Source of the DNA: Streptomyces sp. 2131.1
GTDB taxonomy: Bacteria; Actinomycetota; Actinomycetes; Streptomycetales; Streptomycetaceae
NCBI RefSeq assembly: GCF_900105515.1
Contig: NZ_FNSY01000003.1
Location: 62,001 to 126,000 of the forward strand
Direction of reading: 5' to 3'
DNA length: 64,000 nt
Part shown: piece after piece, positions 58,782 through 64,000 of the stretch
Layout of the letters: each line of letters opens with the position of its first letter
How positions within the stretch are numbered: position 1 is the stretch's first letter
The notes under the pieces: model-generated
Database searches by the model: none
The model's input: only the letters and a program-made list of their open reading frames with translations
What the model was told of the DNA's origin: nothing
Program-made: the position numbers and the translations under genes

Positions 58782-60034
58782 CGGCTACCACACGACGCCC
58801 CGGAGAACGCCGCACGGGCCCGCCACCGAAAGAGGTGGCGGGCCCTGTTGCGTACCAAGGACCGCCTGCGATTAAGACTGCGCCCCTGCCGGACGGAATG
58901 GGCGTCAACATCGGCCAGGCCGGCGTTACCGGCGACACCGAGGAGGAGACGGCGCTCCGCCGCGCCCTGGTGGCCCTGGGCGTGCCCGCGGCCGACGTCT
59001 CCCGAATCGTGTTCACCGACACCGGGTGGTACGCGATGGTGACGCTCCCGCCGGGCAAGAACACGTCCGCGCAGGTCGTCATCGCCAAGCGGCAGCAGCT
59101 CCAGGCGAACCTCGACCTCCCCGGCCGGCTGCGCCTCTCCGAGGGCCCCCAAGCCAACCAGCTGATGGTGCGCCTGCAGACCGCCGACCCGCTCGCCGGA
59201 GACGGGATCCCGTGGCCGGGCGTGCGCGTCAGCTCGATCGAACAACCCATCCCGATCGGCATCTACCCCGACGGCACGGAGATCCTGGTCGACCTGGTCG
59301 ACGGGCACGTCCTCATCGCGGGTGGCACGAACAAGGGCAAGTCGGGGGCTGTCAACGTCCTCGCCGCGAACCTGGTGGCCTGCGACGACGTCGACATCGC
59401 GGGCATCGACATGAAGCCCGGCGCGCTCGAGCTGGGCCCGTGGCAGCCGAACATGGTGGCCCTGGCCGACGATGCCGACACCGCCCGCCAGGTCCTGGTC
59501 TGGCTCCGATCCGAGATGACGCGGCGCGGCAAGTACCTGGCGACGCTGCGCGGCCCCAACGGGGAGCGGGTCAAGAAGTGGACCCGCGAGCACGGCAAGT
59601 ACATCGTCCTGATCATCGACGAGCTCGCCGAGCTCCTCCGCCAGGCGCCCGACGTCGTCTCCGAGCTGATGACGCTCATGCAGGTGTCCCGCGCGATGGG
59701 CATCCGCATCGTCGCGGCGACCCAGTCGCCGAGCGAGCAGGCGTTCGGCGGCAAGGGCACCGACACGCGGCAGCAGTTCGGTACGCGTATCGGCCTGCCG
59801 GTGAACGAGCCGACCCCCATCAACATGATCATGGGAACCGGTGCGTACGGGAAGGGCTGGTTCCTCGCCGGGGCGAGTCAGCTCGTCAGCGCGATGACGG
59901 GCGTGGGCAGTGCGGCGGCCGCGATTGCGCTGCTGCTCCTGGCCTGGAAGATGTCGCCCTCGAGCCGGGCCGGGAAGACGGTGAACATCACGAACAACAA
60001 CCGGTGGGGCGGCCGCTCCTCGACGCGTGTGTGA
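58778..60034 (+). CDS. FtsK/SpoIIIE (Tra-like) ATPase with atypical membrane C-terminus
   Basis: 418 residues from ATG 58778 (ATGA overlap); ATG 58900 is an alternative because a strong hairpin lies within the first 25 codons. Walker A GGTNKGKSG and Walker B VLIIDELAEL are intact, followed by VSRAMGIRIVAATQSP. The usual FtsK C-terminal part after GWFLAG is missing. Instead there is one transmembrane segment (AAAAIALLLLAWKM) and a tail with KTVNITNNNRWGG, which looks like a spread (Spd)-type membrane protein. This suggests a fusion by deletion. Function: double-stranded DNA translocation in transfer or phage maintenance. Confidence 0.82.
   Translation: MTATTRRPGERRTGPPPKEVAGPVAYQGPPAIKTAPLPDGMGVNIGQAGVTGDTEEETALRRALVALGVPAADVSRIVFTDTGWYAMVTLPPGKNTSAQVVIAKRQQLQANLDLPGRLRLSEGPQANQLMVRLQTADPLAGDGIPWPGVRVSSIEQPIPIGIYPDGTEILVDLVDGHVLIAGGTNKGKSGAVNVLAANLVACDDVDIAGIDMKPGALELGPWQPNMVALADDADTARQVLVWLRSEMTRRGKYLATLRGPNGERVKKWTREHGKYIVLIIDELAELLRQAPDVVSELMTLMQVSRAMGIRIVAATQSPSEQAFGGKGTDTRQQFGTRIGLPVNEPTPINMIMGTGAYGKGWFLAGASQLVSAMTGVGSAAAAIALLLLAWKMSPSSRAGKTVNITNNNRWGGRSSTRV
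58816..58845 (+). terminator. Hairpin inside 5' end of FtsK frame
   Basis: GGGCCCGCCACC and GGTGGCGGGCCC pair perfectly over 12 bases with a GAAAGA loop. It follows the stop of the HTH gene by 35 bases. Either it terminates that gene (FtsK then starts at 58900) or it attenuates expression within the FtsK frame. Confidence 0.55.
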
Positions 60035-60045
60035 CCCTGCCGACC

Positions 60046-60076
60046 CAAGGGCCCTGGCCGCCGGCCGGGGCCCTTG
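60046..60076 (+). terminator. Hairpin after FtsK gene
   Basis: CAAGGGCCC (60046-60054) and GGGCCCTTG (60068-60076) pair perfectly, with GC-rich loop bases that extend the stem. It lies 12 bases after the FtsK stop. Confidence 0.7.
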
Positions 60077-60115
60077 TCGTGTCCGTGTCGGCGCGGCGTG
60101 CGATGATCCCGCGTC

Positions 60116-60583
60116 ATGGGGAGACACATCTGGGGGGAGACGGTCGGCGCGTTGGTCCTGGCCGTGACCGTGGCGGCCGCGAGCGGCTGCAGCTCGAGCG
60201 ACGGGGACTCCGAGAAGCCGGCCGCGAAGCCGACGCCGAGGGTCCTGAGCGTGGGCAAGGCGACCACCACGTTCCAGGCCGCGGTCGAGAAGTTCGACGC
60301 GGACGGCGGCTGCCTCGAGCAGGCGCCGGGGACGTGCTGGGAGCAGATGCAGGCGCTCATGAAGCCTGCACGCGACCTGCGGAAGGCGGCGAACGCCGAC
60401 AAGAAGACCGGCCCGGAGTTCTGGTCGAAGGCGTACGCGCTGATCGACACCATGGAGGACGGCATCGCGGTGGGGGAGGACAAGGGCGTCCCGGCCGGCG
60501 GCGCGAGCATGACGAACCGGGACGACGTCCTCGGCTCCGCCCACGACCTGTCGGACTGGCTGGACGAGAACCCCGTCGCGTAG
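60116..60583 (+). CDS. Secreted lipoprotein
   Basis: 155 residues, ATG start. The signal peptide has a hydrophobic core (VGALVLAVTVAAASG) ending in lipobox ASGC, so Cys is the lipidation site. The mature part is helical (FQAAVEKFDADGGCLEQAPGTCWEQMQALM) with two further Cys residues. It lies after the FtsK hairpin. Function unknown; surface lipoproteins next to transfer genes may block re-entry, but this is speculation. Confidence 0.78.
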   Translation: MGRHIWGETVGALVLAVTVAAASGCSSSDGDSEKPAAKPTPRVLSVGKATTTFQAAVEKFDADGGCLEQAPGTCWEQMQALMKPARDLRKAANADKKTGPEFWSKAYALIDTMEDGIAVGEDKGVPAGGASMTNRDDVLGSAHDLSDWLDENPVA

Positions 60584-60635
60584 CAGTTTCCGCAGCTCGC
60601 ACCGCACTGTCGGTGGGCTGCTCTAGGCTCCGCCC

Positions 60636-61133
60636 ATGCCGATTCACTACACGACGTTCGTGATGCCTGGCGCAGTGATGGGGATGCCGCACGACACCCC
60701 GTTCTTCGTGCTCGGAGCCGAGTTCAAGGAGGAGCTCGGCAGCATCCCGGCCGTCACCTCGTTGCACCGCATCGAGAACCAGATGATGCCGTACAGCCAC
60801 GCGTCGATGGTCCTGGGCGAGGTTCCCGTGAGCGACCTCTGGGCGACGACGTCGACTGAGCAGTACGACGGCCGGGCAAAGGTGGTGATCCTGCGGGATC
60901 CCGTACCGCACGATGTCGATACGAAGTACGCGGAGCTGACGGAGGGGGTTCTCGGCCCGGACCTTCCCCCGTGGCTGGGCCTGATGCTGGCCGGGGAGAT
61001 CCGTTCGTACTCCAGGGACGTGCCGGTGACGGTGGGGAGGGACTTCGCCGACGTGATGAGCATCGGCATCGACCCCTCAGCGCCCACGACGTTCCCGGCC
61101 TGGGCGCACCAGGTCATCCCGCCTGGGAGCTGA
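60636..61133 (+). CDS. Hypothetical protein, probably leaderless mRNA
   Basis: 165 residues, ATG start. TAGGCT (60624-60629) lies 6 bases before the ATG, as in leaderless Streptomyces promoters. Alpha/beta protein (IHYTTFVMPGAVMGMPHDTPFFVLGAEFKEEL, VPVTVGRDFADVMSIGI). No family recognised. Confidence 0.72.
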   Translation: MPIHYTTFVMPGAVMGMPHDTPFFVLGAEFKEELGSIPAVTSLHRIENQMMPYSHASMVLGEVPVSDLWATTSTEQYDGRAKVVILRDPVPHDVDTKYAELTEGVLGPDLPPWLGLMLAGEIRSYSRDVPVTVGRDFADVMSIGIDPSAPTTFPAWAHQVIPPGS

Positions 61134-61141
61134 CCAACTCG

Positions 61142-61178
61142 CGCAGGGGCCCCGTACGCACCGTACGGGGCCCCTGCG
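61142..61178. terminator. Bidirectional hairpin between convergent genes
   Basis: CGCAGGGGCCCCGTACG and CGTACGGGGCCCCTGCG pair perfectly over 17 bases with a CAC loop. It lies between the plus-strand gene ending at 61133 and the minus-strand gene ending at 61184. Confidence 0.88.
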
Positions 61179-61183
61179 GCGTT

Positions 61184-61426
61184 CTACGGGCGGGGGAGCC
61201 CCCTTCGGCCCGGGGCGGGCCGGTCGGTACGCTCTACGGTCACCTGGGGGTCTTGCTGGTCGGCGAGGAGGAGCTCGAACACGACGCGTTCGCCGGGGCC
61301 GCGCTTGCCCAGTACGCGGGTGCCGCTCGCCACGAACGCGGGGTGCGCCCGGAGTAGAGGCATCAGCGTCTCCAAGAGGGCGGTGACCTCTCCCTCGTCG
61401 TCGCTCATCACGCGGATCTGGGCCAT
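61184..61426 (-). CDS. Small hypothetical protein
   Basis: 80 residues; the ATG overlaps the upstream TGA. The N-terminal part is an acidic helix (SDDEGEVTALLETLMPLLRAHPAF), followed by beta strands (ERVVFELLLADQQDPQVTVERTDRP). Function unknown. Confidence 0.7.
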   Translation of the reverse strand: MAQIRVMSDDEGEVTALLETLMPLLRAHPAFVASGTRVLGKRGPGERVVFELLLADQQDPQVTVERTDRPAPGRRGLPRP

Positions 61427-62016
61427 CAGCCGGCCACCTCAATCAGGTCGCCGAGGATGACGCGCATCCGGTCTGCGGTGCAGCCGCACGGTAGCCGCAG
61501 GTAGATGGCTTCGACAGGCTCCCCCTGGTCGTCGGAGACCACGGCCTGCACGTAGTTAAACTCCCGCCCGGCGCACGAGTAGCAGGGCGATTCCTCGTCC
61601 TCGTCCTCGTCGTACAGGCCGTCATCCATGTCGGGGTCGGTGTGCGGATGTCCGCAACCGTTTTCCGCGTGCTCAGCACGGCCGCAGCCTTCGCACTTGG
61701 AGCACACGACTTCGACCAGGAGCGGGGGCCGGCCACCGTCGGACGGCTGGGCGAAGGCGCGCCCCTCGGCGTCGAGGCCCGATCCCTGGCAGTCGTCGCA
61801 GGGGCGGGCGTCGCCCAGGTCGGGGGCGGCGAGGGGGACGTACAGGTACTCGGGGAGCAGGAACCGGGTGGGGTTGCCTGCCGCGGTGTCCGTCGGCCGG
61901 GCGGGCGTGTCGCGGAGGGTGCGGAGCCGCGCGAGGGCAGCGCTGTACGGGATTTCCTCCCGCGCGGCCAGTTCGCGAGCGCGGCGCTTGAGGTCGTTGC
62001 TGACGTGCCGTGACAT
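61426..62016 (-). CDS. DnaJ-type zinc-binding protein
   Basis: 196 residues from ATG 62016. Cys motifs CDDCQGSG, CSKCEGCG, CGHPH and CYSCAGRE follow the DnaJ CxxCxGxG style and are spaced for two zinc sites. The N-terminus (RHVSNDLKRRARELAAREEIPYSAALARLR) looks like a short DNA- or protein-binding helix pair common in streptomycete mobile elements. Function unknown. Confidence 0.75.
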   Translation of the reverse strand: MSRHVSNDLKRRARELAAREEIPYSAALARLRTLRDTPARPTDTAAGNPTRFLLPEYLYVPLAAPDLGDARPCDDCQGSGLDAEGRAFAQPSDGGRPPLLVEVVCSKCEGCGRAEHAENGCGHPHTDPDMDDGLYDEDEDEESPCYSCAGREFNYVQAVVSDDQGEPVEAIYLRLPCGCTADRMRVILGDLIEVAG

Positions 62017-62246
62017 GTGAGTCTCCGAGGCAGGCCCCACGCTGCCCGCCTGGGTATCAGGGCAAGGGCGACCGTCACGGGCCCTCGCCGGGGTGTACCC
62101 GGGTGCCGGTAGCAGTGTCCGGCGAGCCTTCGACCGTGGTGCCGTCGCTGCGTGGGTAGCGGGTCGGCGGTCTGTGCGGCGTGTCTCCACACTGTGATGC
62201 GGGGCCAGCGTAGCCGTATACCCATGCATACCGCTAGATTTCCGGC

Positions 62247-62450
62247 ATGACTGAACTGCAGCAACTTCAGTACGTGGGCGGGCCGTTCGACGGCGGCACA
62301 GCGCCAGACGACTTCATCGACCGCATCGACATGCGCTCCCCAGCGGGCACCGGGGCGTACGTCCTGACCCAGGACAAGGAGACCGACACCCAGGTCTACC
62401 GCTGGGAGCCGGAGGGAGATGAATCCGCAGGTCAGAAGGCTTATTCGTGA
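62247..62450 (+). CDS. Small hypothetical protein, probably leaderless mRNA
   Basis: 67 residues, ATG start. TAGATT (62235-62240) lies 6 bases before the ATG, fitting a leaderless promoter. The sequence LQYVGGPFDGG ... YRWEPEGD resembles short proteins of streptomycete phages and plasmids. The stop TGA is only a few bases before promoter element P13. Confidence 0.7.
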   Translation: MTELQQLQYVGGPFDGGTAPDDFIDRIDMRSPAGTGAYVLTQDKETDTQVYRWEPEGDESAGQKAYS

Positions 62451-62453
62451 GGT

Positions 62454-62484
62454 CGCGACACTAACGTTCCGCATCGCGCACTCT
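62454..62484 (+). promoter_or_regulatory. P13: late promoter-like element on the plus strand
   Basis: CGCGACACTAAC, 13 bases, CACTCT. It is the only copy facing right and lies 52 bases before ATG 62536. Confidence 0.8.
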
Positions 62485-62535
62485 TCGCTGGCTGCCCCAC
62501 CCGGGGGAGCGACCCCGAGCACGAAGGAAGTGCGC

Positions 62536-62955
62536 ATGACTGCAACCTCTTGGACCCCGAAGCTCACCAACGTGGCCGGCGTCGACGGCACGACCGGCAC
62601 CGGCAAGTACGTGTCGGCGAACGGCATCTGCACGTTCAGCGGGACGCTCGTGGCGAAGAAGGAGACCCAGGCGGCGTCCAGCGCCGGGTTCGGAATGACG
62701 CTGCCGGTTCCGGCCGTACCGGGCGTCCGCTACACCTTCAACCTCGAGTACGACGGTCGCGACGCCGACAACGGCGTGTGGACCGGTGAGGCGATGATCG
62801 CCGCCGGTTCGGACGGCTCGAAGATCGACCGTCTGCGCGTGACGAGCGGCTCGAACGGCGCCGCGCTGCTGAACGTCGATCACCTCTACGGTGACGCCGA
62901 GGGGGCTGCGGAGGCGGAGATCATCACGGTCACCGGCTCGTACCCGACCGCCTGA
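62536..62955 (+). CDS. Small beta-rich virion-type protein under late-type promoter
   Basis: 139 residues, ATG with GAAGGAAG upstream. All-beta pattern without Cys clusters (WTPKLTNVAGVDGTTGTGKYVSANGICTFSGTLVAKKE, VPGVRYTFNLEYDGRDADNGVWTGEAMIAAG), typical of jelly-roll domains in tail fibres or decoration proteins. It carries promoter element P13, like the virion genes, and a perfect terminator. It may be a separate fibre tip or decoration protein. Confidence 0.7.
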   Translation: MTATSWTPKLTNVAGVDGTTGTGKYVSANGICTFSGTLVAKKETQAASSAGFGMTLPVPAVPGVRYTFNLEYDGRDADNGVWTGEAMIAAGSDGSKIDRLRVTSGSNGAALLNVDHLYGDAEGAAEAEIITVTGSYPTA

Positions 62956-62975
62956 CCCAGGGGTCACCCCAAGAA

Positions 62976-63014
62976 CCGAGGGGGCCGACGGACATCTTCC
63001 GTCGGCCCCCTCGG
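62976..63014 (+). terminator. Strong hairpin after beta-rich protein gene
   Basis: CCGAGGGGGCCGACGGA and TCCGTCGGCCCCCTCGG pair perfectly over 17 bases with a 5-base loop, 20 bases after the stop codon. Confidence 0.9.
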
Positions 63015-63035
63015 GCGTTCCCTGGACCAATGCAT

Positions 63036-63093
63036 CTCATCCCATCCCAACTCATCACCCTAAACGAGATGGGATGAGATGGGATGGGATGAG
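63036..63093. repeat. ATGGG/CATCC-rich inverted and direct repeat block
   Basis: CTCATCCCATCCCA (63036-63049) and TGGGATGGGATGAG (63080-63093) are a perfect 14-base inverted pair. Further GAGATGGGATGA units lie between and after. The purine-strand repetition differs from its surroundings. It may be a replication or partition site, or a terminator-like structure; no proof. Confidence 0.55.
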
Positions 63094-63162
63094 TTCTTGA
63101 GGGGATGAGACCGTGATAAAACGGGGCCCTCGTACGTCCATGACGGACCAGGAGCGAAGTCC

Positions 63163-63282
63163 ATGAGCGAGCCCACCGCCGATGCCCCGGCCAGGGAGAG
63201 CGCAGGGCAAGAGACCTGCATCTTCCCGGGGTGTGGAGCGCCGAGAGGGCCGAAGAAGGACCCGAAGGCTGGGGTTATCTAG
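63163..63282 (+). pseudogene. Truncated 5' fragment of a plasmid-type CxxPGC gene
   Basis: 39 codons from ATG 63163. The sequence ETCIFPGCGAPRGPKKDPKAG matches the start of a streptomycete plasmid protein type that normally continues with GRPPxYC and a long coiled region. Here a stop follows the Gly after two codons. It is probably a broken remnant at a junction. A short functional peptide cannot be excluded. Confidence 0.45.
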
Positions 63283-63350
63283 GGTCCGCAGGCACTTCAT
63301 GCAGGTCAGACGGCATGACTCGCTGTCAGGCAAGTAAGGCAGGTAGCGTC

Positions 63351-63376
63351 GGAAACGGTTCGAGCGAACCGTTTCC
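63351..63376 (-). terminator. Hairpin after 63403 gene
   Basis: GGAAACGGTTCG and CGAACCGTTTCC pair perfectly over 12 bases with a 2-base loop. It lies downstream of the minus-strand gene ending at 63403. Confidence 0.75.
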
Positions 63377-63402
63377 TGACCCCTGTCCGGCGAGCAGCAC
63401 CC

Positions 63403-63984
63403 CTATGCGGGTTCGCCGAACTCGGCGACGTAGGCCGCGTAGTTCTCCGAGAGGACGGCCCGCCCGGCTTCCGCGGTGAGGTGGTCGACCGAGGCGACGA
63501 CCGGGACCTGCCGATCCTCGATGGTGGAGGTGATCAGCTCGATCCGGCGGGCCAGCTCGGCGACGACACTGGGAGCCGACTCGACCAGTAGCTTCCCGTC
63601 CCTCCACGAGAACCGCGGCGCCCGGCCGATGCCGGTACTGCGGACCTTCGTGGCCAGGAAGGCCGCGTGGCGGTACGGGAGGTCCGGGTTCTCGGTCAGC
63701 AGCAGGTAGACCCGCTCGGTGTCGCCTCCGTAGCCGACCAGGCCGGTGCACGGCTTAATCGGCCCGCCGGTGTTCCGCGCCGCCACCTCATAGACCCGGC
63801 ACTCGGTGCAGCGGAAAAGGTCGGTGCTGCTCTCGTACTCGAACTCGTGGCCGCCGAACCCGTCGTCAGGCTCGGTGACGTCGGGGGCCGGGGCTTCGGC
63901 GGTGCGCAGGGCCTGGGTGTACTTGCCGCCCTGGCGTACGGCTTCGCGGGCGCGCTGCGCGGCGGTGGACTGCTTCTTCGGCAC
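63403..63984 (-). CDS. Plasmid/ICE-type zinc-binding protein
   Basis: 193 residues, GTG start. The N-terminus KKQSTAAQRAREAVRQGGKYTQALR and the FRCTECRVYE region are typical of proteins carried by Streptomyces plasmids and integrative elements. The C-terminal half is alpha/beta (RRIELITSTIEDRQVPVVASVDHLTAEAGRAVLSENYAAYVAEFG). Function unknown, but it marks mobile DNA. Confidence 0.75.
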   Translation of the reverse strand: MPKKQSTAAQRAREAVRQGGKYTQALRTAEAPAPDVTEPDDGFGGHEFEYESSTDLFRCTECRVYEVAARNTGGPIKPCTGLVGYGGDTERVYLLLTENPDLPYRHAAFLATKVRSTGIGRAPRFSWRDGKLLVESAPSVVAELARRIELITSTIEDRQVPVVASVDHLTAEAGRAVLSENYAAYVAEFGEPA

Positions 63985-64000
63985 GGTCGACTCCAGCCTG

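Overview
The window is high-GC actinobacterial DNA, most likely Streptomyces or a close relative. Evidence: very strong G/C third-position bias, many GTG starts, ATGA/GTGA-coupled genes, and families typical of streptomycetes (a DUF5753 XRE regulator with a DUF397 partner, a DUF574-type SAM methyltransferase, an RsbW-like ATPase, FtsK/Tra-like ATPase, plasmid-type zinc-binding proteins). No rRNA, tRNA or CRISPR array was seen.

Region 1 (1-37977, all minus strand) is the virion module of an HK97-fold siphovirus. In transcription order: an accessory protein, a membrane protein, a portal-MuF fusion, a small membrane protein, a giant 3908-residue protein, an acidic protein, an Rmf-like protein, a prohead protease fused to a Nudix hydrolase, the major capsid protein, an HTH protein, a metallophosphoesterase, a DNA methyltransferase, a TIG-domain decoration-like protein, connector/neck/terminator proteins, a TIG-domain major tail protein, a -1 frameshifted tail assembly chaperone pair, the tape measure, Dit-like and minor tail proteins, and a tail fibre that runs off the left edge. 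No terminase is visible.

The most striking feature is a repeated promoter-like element: a 12-mer of form CGCGAC(G/A)YWARC, exactly 13 bases, then a CANNNT hexamer. Thirteen copies lie in intergenic gaps. Five place the start codon 6-8 bases after the hexamer, which suggests leaderless transcripts. Twelve serve the minus-strand virion genes. One faces right at 62454, before a small jelly-roll-like gene, and so ties the right side of the window to the same phage. Hairpins lie between gene ends and these elements around the abundant capsid and tail proteins.

Region 2 (38115-47693) looks like host-type or cargo DNA. It holds a graspetide (omega-ester RiPP) cluster with precursor, ATP-grasp ligase and PIMT-type methyltransferase, a double-wHTH GntR regulator, a DUF574 methyltransferase and zinc-binding proteins. 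It also has a WhiJ-like regulatory locus (RsbW-like ATPase, XRE-DUF5753 activator, DUF397).

Region 3 (47901-63984) is the integration/early/plasmid-like part. A minus-strand operon of seven coupled genes ends in a tyrosine recombinase. A divergent plus-strand operon of small zinc-binding and hypothetical genes includes a RusA-like resolvase, with a perfect 11-bp operator-like palindrome between the two. Further right are a second operator-like palindrome, a DNA-binding-type protein, an FtsK/Tra ATPase with an unusual membrane-spanning C-terminus, a lipoprotein and plasmid-like genes. I read regions 1 and 3 as parts of one prophage or phage-plasmid. Whether region 2 is cargo inside it or chromosome between two elements cannot be decided here.
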